Source: Planctomycetota bacterium (GTDB lineage Bacteria; Planctomycetota; Planctomycetia; Gemmatales; Gemmataceae). From it: a stretch of DNA of 42,937 nt. This document shows positions 8,149 to 17,122 of this stretch, piece after piece; positions within the stretch are counted from its first letter, which is position 1, and each line of letters starts with the position of its first letter. Location of the stretch: assembly GCA_021413735.1 (NCBI GenBank), contig JAIOPV010000121.1:1-42937 (forward strand). The letters run 5' to 3'. Under the pieces are notes generated by a model that had not been told where the DNA came from, searched no databases, and worked only from the letters and a program-made list of their open reading frames with translations. A program made the translations under genes and the position numbers.

Positions 8149-9621
8149 ATGCCCGATGACACACTCAATCCGGTTGTTGGTATCGACCTGGGTACCACCT
8201 ACTCATCCATCGCGCGTTGGGACGGCGAACGAATCGACGTCTACCGAATGCACGACGGGCAGGAGTCGATTCCGTCGATCGTCCACATTCAGGACAGCGG
8301 AACGCCGCTCGTGGGCGAGATGGCACGGCCCCGCCTGATGACCGATCCCTCGAACACGGTCGAGAAAGCGAAGCGGTTCATCGGCGACGAAACGAAGGTG
8401 TACACGCTCCGCGGCAAACCATACACGCCTGTCGATATTTCGAGCTTGGTGCTTCAACGCCTCAAGCAGGACGTGGAGAAAAGGTATCCGAAGACAGCGG
8501 GATTCGACATCGCCGGGGCTGTGATTACGCACCCGCACTACTTCAAGTTTCCGCAGATCGCCCGCACACAAGAGGCCGCGGTCAAGGCTGGGTTGCCGGT
8601 CCTGCGGTTGGCGTCGGAACCAGTCGCGGCAGCGCTCGACTACGGCTTCACCAACTACTCGCGCATGGAGAAGACCGGCAGCGAGAAGATTCTCGTCTTC
8701 GACCTTGGTGGCGGCACTTTCGATGTGACGGTGATTGAGGTCATCAATGAAGCCACCAAGCTGACGTTCAAGGTTCTCGCGACCGGCGGCGACGACATGC
8801 TCGGTGGCACGAACTTCGACGAAGCTTTGGCGCAGTGGGCACTCAACGCCCAGGGAATCAAGTTCGACGGATTGAAGCCCGAGGCCAAGAGTCGAGCGGT
8901 TGCCAACCTGATGGAACAGGTCATCAAGACCAAGCGGGAACTGTCGTCGGTTGATTCGTCGTACCTGACGGTGCCGAACATTCTCCCTGGGCAGCACATG
9001 GAGTTGGAGATCACCCGTGCCCAGTTCAACAAGATCCTTGAGCCGTCTTGTGAGCGGATTCGTCGCATCCTGTCCGATACGCTCACGACAGCTCGCCTCC
9101 GCTCTGGTGAACTGAACAAGTCCCTGATGATTGGGGGGTCAAGTTTGATCCCGGTCATGGAGGACATTGTTCGCGAAGAAACCGGGGTGGACCCATGGGC
9201 CGACGCTGACCGCCATCTCGCGGTGTGTCGCGGAGCTGCGTTCCTCGCGGCGATGGATGACGGCCGCGTGACGAAGAAAGAGATTGTCATTGAGGAAGTG
9301 ACGGCTCACGCTCTGGGAGTGCGAGCGGCTGGGAACGTCTTCTCGGTGATGATTCCCGCGAATCGTGCGGCACCAGTGCAGGCCACACGCATCTACACCG
9401 TGAAGAGTTCCAGTTTTGAGGTACAGCCGTTCCAAGGGCACGGCCGCCTCGTGACCGAACCAACTGTCACGGCACTGAAGCCCATTTCGATCACAGGCGT
9501 TCGGCTTGGACCTAATGGCGACGCAGACGTGAAGATCACGTTCTCGGTGAACAATCAGCAAATCCTGTTCGTGAAGATTGAAGCGCCGGGGGTCTCGGAG
9601 CAACGACAGTTGGAGGTGTGA
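8149..9621 (+). CDS. Hsp70 family protein, third of three
   Basis: A 490-residue Hsp70-like protein. I start it at ATG 8149; a TTG at 8143 directly after the upstream stop is in frame but less likely. Motifs: VGIDLGTTYSSIARWDG, VEKAKRFIGDE, VFDLGGGTFDVTVIE, and MIGGSSLIPVMEDIV, where the usual GGST is GGSS. It carries a short insert before phosphate-2 (NYSRMEKTGSEK). The C-terminal beta domain is very divergent and the lid is absent. The linker is IVIEEVTAHALGV. It begins 6 bases after the GrpE-like gene, so the two are almost certainly co-translated and may be a functional pair. Confidence 0.92.
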   Translation: MPDDTLNPVVGIDLGTTYSSIARWDGERIDVYRMHDGQESIPSIVHIQDSGTPLVGEMARPRLMTDPSNTVEKAKRFIGDETKVYTLRGKPYTPVDISSLVLQRLKQDVEKRYPKTAGFDIAGAVITHPHYFKFPQIARTQEAAVKAGLPVLRLASEPVAAALDYGFTNYSRMEKTGSEKILVFDLGGGTFDVTVIEVINEATKLTFKVLATGGDDMLGGTNFDEALAQWALNAQGIKFDGLKPEAKSRAVANLMEQVIKTKRELSSVDSSYLTVPNILPGQHMELEITRAQFNKILEPSCERIRRILSDTLTTARLRSGELNKSLMIGGSSLIPVMEDIVREETGVDPWADADRHLAVCRGAAFLAAMDDGRVTKKEIVIEEVTAHALGVRAAGNVFSVMIPANRAAPVQATRIYTVKSSSFEVQPFQGHGRLVTEPTVTALKPISITGVRLGPNGDADVKITFSVNNQQILFVKIEAPGVSEQRQLEV

Positions 9622-9629
9622 TTGTCTTC

Positions 9630-9759
9630 GCCCTCTCCCCTTGCGGGAGAGGGCAGCGAACGAAGTGAGCGGGTGAGGGGTAAGGCCAACGGAAATGTTA
9701 AGGTCTCACCCCTCACCCGGCTCGAAGACTCGCCACCCTCTCCCGCAAGGGGAGAGGGC
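9630..9759. repeat. Intergenic palindromic element, family A copy 2
   Basis: Arms 9630-9653 and 9736-9759 are perfect 24-base inverted repeats with the core CCCTCTCCCCTTGCGGGAG. The interior contains a second inverted pair (gcgggtgaggggt with acccctcacccg) and 'ctcgaagactcgcc', shared with the element at 5131-5272. Together they suggest one dispersed palindrome family. Confidence 0.82.
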
Positions 9760-9814
9760 AAAAACTACAGCCACCCACCAACACAATTTGGTGTGTCCCG
9801 GAAGCTCGCCAGCC

Positions 9815-11014
9815 ATGAATATCGGGCCGTATCAACTTGGTCGCTCGCTCGGAACCGGAACGGTCTGTGAGAGCTTTCTCGCAACCGATTCCTCCGGGAA
9901 GTCCGTCATTATCAAACGGCTCACGGCTCCAGTGGCGGGCAACCAACAGGTCATCGAACGCTTTGTGAACGCGAGCGTTTTATCCGCGAAGATAACGTCG
10001 CCTCGCTTCCTGACCAAAGTGTTGATGCATCATCAGTCGGATAGCGGAGTGCATCTCGTTCGCGATTACGTTGAGGGGAAATCACTGGCCCAGATCGAGG
10101 CAGAGGGTGGTCTGGCTGACCTCAATGGGAAGCAACTCGCGTTGGATCTGTGCGAGGCACTGCGAGCGCTGCACCGGCAGGGGATTATTCATGGGGGCAT
10201 CCATCCCGGCAACGTATTCGTGCAGAGCGATGGCCGGTTGAAGCTGACGGACTACGGGATCAGTCGCGTCTTGTTGATGGGGTCGGTGGACGCAGAGTAT
10301 TCCCTGTCGGCGATGCGTTACCTGGCACCTGAAATGATTCGCGGCCGAGCCGCGGGACTCGCCGCCGATATCTGTTCGGCTGGGTTGGTCGCGTATCTGT
10401 TGGCTGAGCGAAAGCACCTGATCGAAGGCACAACGGCCGCCCGCATTCGCGACAACATCGAGAAAGCCCACAGCGCTGCAGCTCAGTTTCCGGCACGAGC
10501 ACTCAGCCCGGACCCTGGCAATCGCTTCTCGAATCCCGACGAACTTCGTGCCGCCCTGATGACATGGTTTGATTCACGCACAGCGACAACATCACCACCG
10601 CCCGCACGCGAGGAACCGGTTCCGCCACCGCCGCCTGCCGTGCCAGTCGCTCCACGAGTCGAGAATCCGGTCGGGGCACGAGGCACTCTCGCTGCGGTAC
10701 GAGATTTGAAAAGCGGACAGGATTTGCTGTCGTTGAAGGGACACCCCTGGCAACTGCGGCGTTCCGCGATGCCGCAAGAGTGGCCGATTGTGTTTGCGAA
10801 CAGTGGTCCCGGCGACCTTCATCTGCGGGTGCGATGCGTGGGCGACGGTCTGCGTCTCACGCCATTCGACAGACTCCGTGTGCCGCCCGCGACGAGTCGG
10901 TATGTGATCTTGCAGCTCGATCAAGTGGGTGGCGACTTCGCCCGCTTGGAGATCGAAGTCGAAGGTGGGAAGGTGTCTGAGTTGGTTCGGATTCGTCTTT
11001 ACCGACCGCAGTAA
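9815..11014 (+). CDS. Pseudokinase with C-terminal beta-sandwich domain
   Basis: 399 residues. I start at ATG 9815 (MNIGPYQLGRSLGTG); upstream frame belongs to the palindromic element. Residues about 5-255 form a kinase fold: loop GTGTVCESF (13-21), Lys34 in VIIKRL, and MRYLAPEMIRG. The catalytic loop reads HGGIHPGN (126-133) instead of HRDLKPxN, so both the catalytic Asp and the following Lys are lost, while Asn133 and the DYG aspartate (146) remain. It therefore probably binds ATP or partners without phosphotransfer. A Pro-rich linker (REEPVPPPPPAVPVAP) leads to a beta-sandwich (about 295-399; WPIVFANSGPGDLHLRVRC). In this cluster it may act as an adaptor for the Hsp70 or vWA proteins; that is inference. 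Confidence 0.85.
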   Translation: MNIGPYQLGRSLGTGTVCESFLATDSSGKSVIIKRLTAPVAGNQQVIERFVNASVLSAKITSPRFLTKVLMHHQSDSGVHLVRDYVEGKSLAQIEAEGGLADLNGKQLALDLCEALRALHRQGIIHGGIHPGNVFVQSDGRLKLTDYGISRVLLMGSVDAEYSLSAMRYLAPEMIRGRAAGLAADICSAGLVAYLLAERKHLIEGTTAARIRDNIEKAHSAAAQFPARALSPDPGNRFSNPDELRAALMTWFDSRTATTSPPPAREEPVPPPPPAVPVAPRVENPVGARGTLAAVRDLKSGQDLLSLKGHPWQLRRSAMPQEWPIVFANSGPGDLHLRVRCVGDGLRLTPFDRLRVPPATSRYVILQLDQVGGDFARLEIEVEGGKVSELVRIRLYRPQ

Positions 11015-11038
11015 CGCACGTAACTCGTTCGATCCAAG

Positions 11039-11479
11039 ATGCCATCTATGTCTGAACTCACCGAAAAAGACCCGTGCCTGAAACGCATCCTCGACAAGCG
11101 AACGGGGCGAAATCTCCTCGAAGATGTTCACCCCCTTGAAGCGAACCCAACTGCGGGCACAAAGGTCACAGTCACCGTGCGAATCGAGAATGGGGCCGAG
11201 GCTCCAATCGAACTGGTCGTCACCACCGACCGCGACTGGCTCAAGCCCAGCCGCGAGAAGCTCTACCTGATGGGCGGTGAGACCGGCGAGTTCGATGCGA
11301 CTGTCACGGCAGCCGGAACGGGCGAGTTCGCCAACCTCTGCTTCGCGTGGAGTGGTGCAACTGAGACCTACCGCGAGTACGTGCTGGTGTGGCGCAAGGG
11401 AAAGAGCGAGCAGCCGGCCGCGGCCAGTCCCAAGAACCCCACCGGTATCACCGCACCACCCGATTGGATGAAACGATAA
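11039..11479 (+). CDS. Small beta-sandwich (Ig-like) protein of unknown function
   Basis: 146 residues with no signal peptide. An ATG at 11048 (MSELTEKDPC) is an equally possible start. The centre alternates hydrophobic strands (TKVTVTVRIENGAEAPIELVV, GGETGEFDATVTAAGTGEF), typical of Ig-like bacterial beta-sandwiches, and resembles the C-terminal domain of the pseudokinase just upstream. The C-terminus is Pro/Lys-rich (PTGITAPPDWMKR). It sits 24 bases after the pseudokinase and about 60 bases before the vWA gene, so it belongs to the array. I do not recognise a named family. A role as a binding partner for the vWA protein is only a guess from position. Confidence 0.75.
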   Translation: MPSMSELTEKDPCLKRILDKRTGRNLLEDVHPLEANPTAGTKVTVTVRIENGAEAPIELVVTTDRDWLKPSREKLYLMGGETGEFDATVTAAGTGEFANLCFAWSGATETYREYVLVWRKGKSEQPAAASPKNPTGITAPPDWMKR

Positions 11480-11539
11480 GTGGCGGTCTCTGACTGCCAC
11501 ATCCCCGACCAATATGCCCAAGTTCTCTCCGGTGCCACC

Positions 11540-12388
11540 ATGCCATACGACGCCGAAATCAGCCGTGCGAATCCGACCTGCGTTCTCTTTTTGTTGGACC
11601 AATCTGGCTCAATGGCTGAACCATTCGGTCAACAGCCGGGGAAGGCCAAGAAGGATGGCGTCGCCGACGTCATCAACAAGTTCCTGTACGACCTCGTAAT
11701 CAAATGCTCCCGCGATGCAGGCATTTACGAGTACCTCCGCGTCGGCGTGATCGGCTACGGCGTCCACGTTCGTTCAGCATTGGGTGGCCCACTCGCAGGC
11801 TCCGTACTCCAGATGATCGGAGCCATCGCGACCAACCCATTACGGGTCGAGCAACGAACACGTCGCGAAGACGACGGTGCCGGTGGCGTGATCGAGCGAA
11901 AGATCAAGTTTCCCGTTTGGGTCGAACCGATGGCCAACGGGAAAACGCCGATGGCTGAGGCGTTGAATCTCGCCTATGAGTCCATTGACGCGTTTATCCG
12001 CGAGAAGCCGGACTGCTTCCCGCCGGTCGTCATCAACATCACGGATGGGATTCCCACAACGGAGCCGAGACCCGCATCCGAAGCCCTTCGTGCTTTGAAA
12101 TCGTCCAATGGGAACGTCTTGCTATTCAATATCCATGTGTCAGACAAACCCGACCGGCCCATTGAGTTTCCCGATGCCGAAACCAACTTGCCGGACAAAT
12201 TCGCCAAGTTGCTGTATCGCTTGTCGAGCACGCTGCCCGCACCGTTCGTGGCCGCAGCCCAGAGCGAAGGATTCCAGGTCTCTCCGCAATCTCGGGGATT
12301 CGTGTTCAACGGCGACCTGGTTTCGGTGGCTCGCTTCATCAGCTTTGGAACCCGAGCTGCACAAGACCGTCCTTCTCCGACCGGATAA
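11540..12388 (+). CDS. vWA domain protein, TerY-like
   Basis: 282 residues from ATG 11540 (MPYDAEISRANPTCVLF). The vWA metal site (MIDAS) is complete: DQSGSM near residue 20, the threonine in GKTPMAEAL, and the aspartate in INITDGIPTTEP. Domain and context match TerY-type vWA proteins, which in many bacteria are encoded next to a PP2C phosphatase and a kinase (the TerY-P triad described for Ter stress systems). Here the PP2C gene starts 4 bases downstream and a kinase follows it. It is probably cytoplasmic, since no signal peptide or membrane segment is present. Likely role: a metal-dependent scaffold or substrate of the kinase/phosphatase pair. Confidence 0.88.
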   Translation: MPYDAEISRANPTCVLFLLDQSGSMAEPFGQQPGKAKKDGVADVINKFLYDLVIKCSRDAGIYEYLRVGVIGYGVHVRSALGGPLAGSVLQMIGAIATNPLRVEQRTRREDDGAGGVIERKIKFPVWVEPMANGKTPMAEALNLAYESIDAFIREKPDCFPPVVINITDGIPTTEPRPASEALRALKSSNGNVLLFNIHVSDKPDRPIEFPDAETNLPDKFAKLLYRLSSTLPAPFVAAAQSEGFQVSPQSRGFVFNGDLVSVARFISFGTRAAQDRPSPTG

Positions 12389-12391
12389 CGC

Positions 12392-13294
12392 ATGACTCCA
12401 GTTCGTATTCGATCGATCGAGTTCTCCATTCCGAAACGTGGAAAGACGGAAGCCGAGAACGACGATCGATACGCCGTCGATCTCGATCAGGCTCGTTTCG
12501 CGATTGCGGACGGAGCGACGGAAAGCTCGTTTTCTGGCCCGTGGGCCGGGTTGCTCGTCCGTCGATTCATGGAAGATACCTCGATCGTGAAAGGGTCGGC
12601 CTGGGGCGAGTGGCTCAGTCCCATTCAGAAGACGTGGCTTGAAAGCGTGGAGAAGCAAGAGATCCCGTGGTACGCGGAAGAGAAGGTGGCTCGCGGAGCG
12701 CATGCTGCTTTTCTGGGTTTGGTGATTCGCTCAGACGGCACATGGCGTGCGATCGCGGTTGGGGATTGTTGCCTGTTCCAGTTCCGCAACAAGCTCCCGC
12801 GGCAATGGTTCCCGTTCCGGCAATTGAACGAGTTCCCACTTCGACCGTGGCTGCTCGGATCACGGAGCAAAGCCAACGAGATCACCGGAACCGATCGCGA
12901 GTTTCTCTCAGACAAGGTGCTCGCCCCGTGGCTGGGAGAGTCTCTGGAGGGGCCCACCAATCCGGACAAGCCACGTCGCCCCGACTGGAAGTATGGAGAC
13001 GAGTTCATCCTCGCGACGGATGCCTTATCGAAATGGTTCGTCAATCAAATTGCGGAACGCTGGGGAACCGTGGACCCTCCTGAGATCCCCATTCCCCGCA
13101 ACGCACAAGAGTTCGTGGACTTCGTGAATGAGCTTCGAGAGAAGAAGGAGATCGAGAGCGACGACGTGACCATGATTCGGGTGACACTGAAGAAGCCAAA
13201 AGAGCCGGCACCACAGCCCGCGGAGGAAGTACTCCCAATGGCTGAAGAAGTACACGTGAGCGAATCCACCGAACCGCGTGTGGAGGGTGAGTGA
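12392..13294 (+). CDS. PP2C-type protein phosphatase
   Basis: 300 residues. PP2C motifs in order: ENDDRYAVD (about 22), FAIADGATESSFSG (about 36), AVGDCCLFQF (about 126), ATDALSKWF (about 210; DA replaces the usual DG), and ESDDVTMIRV (about 252). All metal-binding aspartates expected of a PP2C appear present. A charged, Pro/Glu-rich tail of about 40 residues ends the protein. It begins 4 bases after the vWA stop and its own stop overlaps the kinase ATG by one base (TGATG), so vWA, phosphatase and kinase should be translated together. It most likely dephosphorylates targets of the downstream kinase or the kinase itself. Confidence 0.9.
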   Translation: MTPVRIRSIEFSIPKRGKTEAENDDRYAVDLDQARFAIADGATESSFSGPWAGLLVRRFMEDTSIVKGSAWGEWLSPIQKTWLESVEKQEIPWYAEEKVARGAHAAFLGLVIRSDGTWRAIAVGDCCLFQFRNKLPRQWFPFRQLNEFPLRPWLLGSRSKANEITGTDREFLSDKVLAPWLGESLEGPTNPDKPRRPDWKYGDEFILATDALSKWFVNQIAERWGTVDPPEIPIPRNAQEFVDFVNELREKKEIESDDVTMIRVTLKKPKEPAPQPAEEVLPMAEEVHVSESTEPRVEGE

Positions 13295-16200
13295 TGCGTT
13301 GGCCAAGTTCGCGGGAGTACAACGAGGCGGTTCAAGATCCAGCGTTCTCGTTCAAGGATGCCGACCTTCGCTCCGCCGAGGTGGCTGCCAACGCCCACGG
13401 GTTGCCAGTCGCGCGATCGGGTGGGTTCGCGGATGTGTATCAGTTTCGGTCTGCCGCAGGCGAAAGCTGGGCAGTCAAGTGCTTCACGCGAGAGGTCTCG
13501 GAACTCCACCGCCGATACCAGGCCATCAGCGAACACCTTGCCACGGCTCGCGAAACAAGCTCGCTGCCGTTCATGGTCGAGTTCCAGTACCTCGACGACG
13601 ACATTCGGATCGGTCCAACGCGCTACCCCGTCGTGAAGATGGCGTGGGTTGAAGGCAAGCTCCTCCATGAGTTCGTGCGCGAGCATCTCGACGATTCCAC
13701 ACTGCTGACGAAGCTCGCCGGCATCTGGCACAAGCTCGGTCAGAACCTCCGTGCTGCGGGAATGGCTCACGGTGACTTGCAACATGGCAACGTGATGTTG
13801 GTGCGATCCGGGAAAGGCGTGATTCCCCAGTTGATCGACTATGACGGCATCCATGTCCCCGCACTGGAGGGCACCCCCGCAAGCGAAATCGGACACGCCA
13901 ACTACCAGCACCCCGGCCGCGATGCCGACAGGTTTCATTCCGAGATCGACCGATTCCCGTTGCTGCTGGTGTACACGGCGATTCGTTGTCTCGCGGTCGG
14001 CGGTCGGAGTCTGTGGGATCGCTTCGACAATGGCGACAACCTCCTCTTCAAAGAAGCAGACATCAAGAACCCCGCAAGCTCGGCGTTGTGTCTTGAGCTG
14101 TGGGGAATGGCCGATCCGGCAACTCGTGCGTTGGCTGGCTGGGCGATGCTCGCGAGCCGAATGCCGATTCGCGAAGTCCCTCTGCTCGAAGACCTGATTG
14201 GAGCCGACGGCAAACAAACACCGACTTTGACCTCACAACAAGAAGCCGATGTTCGACGGTTGCTCGGCGTGGCTTCCAAGACCGTTCCAGTTCCTGAACC
14301 CAAAGCAACCACGCGGCCAGCGGCTCCTGTTCCACCCCCAGTTACTCCCATCACGCCGCCACAGCCCCCGAAACGGACCAAAACTCGCCCAACTGCTCCA
14401 AGCCCTGTCCGCGATGACGAAACGGTCATCGCGTCTGTGTCAGCGCTCGCACGCATCCGCAAAATCAAGATACTTGCCGTCGCTGGCAGCGCACTCATCG
14501 CGATTCTCGCCATCGTCGTCTTGATGATGCAGAAGCCGGGCACTCCACCAAAGTTTGATGCGGTGGCGATGAACCCCATAGAGCCTTTTACTGACCAGTC
14601 CGAGGGGACAGCACCGCCGCTGGGTATGGGCCCCCCATCCCAGACGCTGCCCTCATGGAAAGCTGGTCCCGTGCTGAAAGGGCATAAAGGTGAAGTGCGC
14701 AGTGTCGCGGTCTCTGCGAACGGCCAACGAGCCATTTCCGTTGGCAAGGACCAAACGGTGCGTGTCTGGGATCTGAATGCCGGGGTAGGACTGAGTGAGT
14801 ATTCGGACTCAGCCAATCCCTATCTCTGCGTTGCAATTTCTGCCACTGGCAAGCACGGTTGTTTTGGCGCTAGCGACGGAACTGTCCGAGTTTGGGACAT
14901 CGAAAACGGCAGCACTCTCTCGGAAACCAAAGCGCACACTGGCGAGGTCACAGGTGTGTGTTTGGACCCCGCTGCCATGCATGTGATTTCGTGCGGCGCA
15001 GACAAGCGAGCGCGAGTCTGGCATATCCTCAAACGATTTGAGATGAGTTCCGTCAACGCCGATACAGATCCAGCCTTGGGCATCGCCATCTCCCCGTTTT
15101 TGCCTCACTGGCTTGTCGCGGGGAACAAAGACCGGAGCGTTCGCCGCTGGGATATGATTGGTAGGCGGGAACTTCCTCCTCTCGTGGGAAACACCAGCGC
15201 GGTGACGTGTGTGGCGACTTCCACGAATGGAAGCCGGGTTCTCACAGGTTGCGATGATAAGACTGTGCGATTGTGGGATGGGGGATCGGGGAAATTCCTC
15301 TATCAACTTGGGGGCGCAACGGATGTGCCTCGCTGTGTGGCGATGTCGAGCGATGGAAGCCGAGCCGTGACTGGAAGCGTTTCCGGCATTGTGCGCATTT
15401 GGGATACAACCAACGGAAAGGAACTCTCTCGGATTCAGGCGCATAACGGAGAAGTTCACGGTGTGGCAATGTCGTACGACGGACGCCGAGCCATAACTTG
15501 CGGCAAGGATGGAATGATTCGTGTGTGGCTGAGTCCAGAAGCTCCACCCTTGCCTCCGCTCCAACTTTTCGCGAATGACGTGAGCGTGAGCATCAGTGCA
15601 GGTTCCGTGATCGACGTCCGTTTGGAGCGAAATGGCTTTCAAGGCGCACTGACACTGAAAACAACGGGGTTACCCAAGTCAGTGACTGCGAAGACTGTCG
15701 CTGACCTTGGCACTGGCGACACTGCCCAAATCGAAGTGCACGCGGCGGCGGCCGCCGTTCCGGGCGTCACCATCATCCGCCTTCAAGCTGAAAGCGCGGG
15801 TGCAGCCTTGCGCGACGCGTGCGAGATTGCCGTCACGGTTTTGCCCACTGGGACGACGATCACACCACCGCGACTCCTGGTTGTGTCCAGCAAGAAAACT
15901 GGGAATGGCGATGTCTACACCGTTGAACCCGAGACAGGCGAAACGAAAAACCTCACGGACCACAAAGCAGAGGACACCGAACCGGTCTGGTCGCCAGATG
16001 GCAAGAGGATTGCATTCGTCTCTGACCGTGAGGGCACACCAGAGATCTGGGCGATGAACGCAGACGGAACCGATGTGAAACAGATCACGAAAAGCAGTGC
16101 CGTCACGAATCCGCGGTGGTCTCCAGATGGAAGTCGCATTGCGTTTATCGGGAGCAAAGGCGGGAAGGGAAGCGTCTGGACAGTAGAGACAGACACGGGG

Positions 16201-16800
16201 AAGTTGACTCAGTTGTCGTTCCACGCCCAACCGAGCAGACAGCCTGAGTGGTCACCGGATGGGAAACGAATCGCGTACGCGAACTACAGAGCCTCCGATA
16301 GCCGATGGTGCCCTTATGTGGTGCCTGCGGGCGGTGGCACATATCAGAGCTTGGCAACCACCTACGGCGGTCAGGACATGGCGTGGTCGCCGGGGGGTTC
16401 GTCTATCGCGTTCACTGATGTTCGCGATCAACCCGGCTGGCGACTCTTCATGATGAATGCGGACGGGAAGAATGTTCGGACTGTGAACAAGACAGGCAAC
16501 ACTTATGGGAACGTCTATCCGCAGTGGTCGCCCGATGGGAGGCGGCTCGCATACGGAGAGATGGTGGACGGGTTTGTGCAAGTGGGTGTCATCAAGTTCG
16601 ACGGCACCGGGGGCAAAGTTGTGACGTCGAAATTCCAGCACATGCTCGCTCGCTGGTCGCCCGATGGTAAGTCGCTGAGTTACTGCCGCTTCGAGAAGGA
16701 CAAGCCAACAGTGTTGATCGTGAGCGACGCCGACGGTCAGAATCCCAAAGAGCTGCTCAGTGATATCGGTGCCGCCACCGCGGAGTGGCAACCGAAGTAA
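13294..16800 (+). CDS. Membrane Ser/Thr kinase with WD40 and TolB-like propellers
   Basis: 1168 residues, start ATG 13294 with GGAGGGTGA just upstream. Kinase: RSGGFADVYQ (41-50), Lys62 in WAVKCF, AHGDLQHGN with HGD at 159-161, DYDG at 182-185. A Pro-rich linker with PPPVTPITPPQPPKRTK follows, then one membrane helix at about 390-413 (ILAVAGSALIAILAIVVLMM). Outside lie WD40 repeats (about 460-746; GHKGEVRSVAVSANGQRAIS), an Ig-like domain (about 753-850), and a TolB/PD40 propeller (about 858-1168) with repeated WSPDGKRIAF. It is paralogous to the leftward gene at 1-3227, but that gene shows WD40 after the spacer where this one has TolB repeats. Likely a transmembrane sensor kinase partnered with the PP2C and vWA proteins. 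Confidence 0.93.
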   Translation: MRWPSSREYNEAVQDPAFSFKDADLRSAEVAANAHGLPVARSGGFADVYQFRSAAGESWAVKCFTREVSELHRRYQAISEHLATARETSSLPFMVEFQYLDDDIRIGPTRYPVVKMAWVEGKLLHEFVREHLDDSTLLTKLAGIWHKLGQNLRAAGMAHGDLQHGNVMLVRSGKGVIPQLIDYDGIHVPALEGTPASEIGHANYQHPGRDADRFHSEIDRFPLLLVYTAIRCLAVGGRSLWDRFDNGDNLLFKEADIKNPASSALCLELWGMADPATRALAGWAMLASRMPIREVPLLEDLIGADGKQTPTLTSQQEADVRRLLGVASKTVPVPEPKATTRPAAPVPPPVTPITPPQPPKRTKTRPTAPSPVRDDETVIASVSALARIRKIKILAVAGSALIAILAIVVLMMQKPGTPPKFDAVAMNPIEPFTDQSEGTAPPLGMGPPSQTLPSWKAGPVLKGHKGEVRSVAVSANGQRAISVGKDQTVRVWDLNAGVGLSEYSDSANPYLCVAISATGKHGCFGASDGTVRVWDIENGSTLSETKAHTGEVTGVCLDPAAMHVISCGADKRARVWHILKRFEMSSVNADTDPALGIAISPFLPHWLVAGNKDRSVRRWDMIGRRELPPLVGNTSAVTCVATSTNGSRVLTGCDDKTVRLWDGGSGKFLYQLGGATDVPRCVAMSSDGSRAVTGSVSGIVRIWDTTNGKELSRIQAHNGEVHGVAMSYDGRRAITCGKDGMIRVWLSPEAPPLPPLQLFANDVSVSISAGSVIDVRLERNGFQGALTLKTTGLPKSVTAKTVADLGTGDTAQIEVHAAAAAVPGVTIIRLQAESAGAALRDACEIAVTVLPTGTTITPPRLLVVSSKKTGNGDVYTVEPETGETKNLTDHKAEDTEPVWSPDGKRIAFVSDREGTPEIWAMNADGTDVKQITKSSAVTNPRWSPDGSRIAFIGSKGGKGSVWTVETDTGKLTQLSFHAQPSRQPEWSPDGKRIAYANYRASDSRWCPYVVPAGGGTYQSLATTYGGQDMAWSPGGSSIAFTDVRDQPGWRLFMMNADGKNVRTVNKTGNTYGNVYPQWSPDGRRLAYGEMVDGFVQVGVIKFDGTGGKVVTSKFQHMLARWSPDGKSLSYCRFEKDKPTVLIVSDADGQNPKELLSDIGAATAEWQPK

Positions 16801-16925
16801 CGCCGAAAGCTCCGATCAATCATTTCGCCTCGTCGGACAGATCACTTTGACCTGTCGCCACAAGAGGCGCCTTGCAAAGAGGATGTGTCAGAAGAAATCT
16901 CATCGGGTTGCTTGAACGGTCTTTC

Positions 16926-16991
16926 TTCCGGATAAATCAAATGGTTCCGGGGCTGAAATCATGGTTCCGGACCTCTTTTGGATGGTTCCGG
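16926..16991 (+). promoter_or_regulatory. Three direct ATGGTTCCGG repeats (operator-like) upstream of the sigma factor operon
   Basis: Identical decamers ATGGTTCCGG lie at 16941-16950, 16961-16970 and 16982-16991, 20 and 21 bp apart. A fourth, partial copy (TTCCGG at 16926-16931) precedes at a 19-bp step. The spacing is two helical turns, which would place bound proteins on one face of DNA. The rest of 16801-17158 holds no gene that I can see. Confidence 0.55.
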
Positions 16992-17122
16992 ACGTGGGGT
17001 GGGTAACTCGCCCGGAATCAATGAGAAGCCTTCCAACCACTTGACTTGCGCATTCTGTTCATCTCGGAATCGAATGGCGAAACCCCAGGCTGAATAGCAT
17101 GGTGTTGTCACTTCGCTCGATT

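Noticed and set aside
13045-14217. 390-codon minus-strand frame across the PP2C and kinase genes
   Set aside because: Overlaps two clear + strand genes in full; Val/His/Arg-rich shadow.
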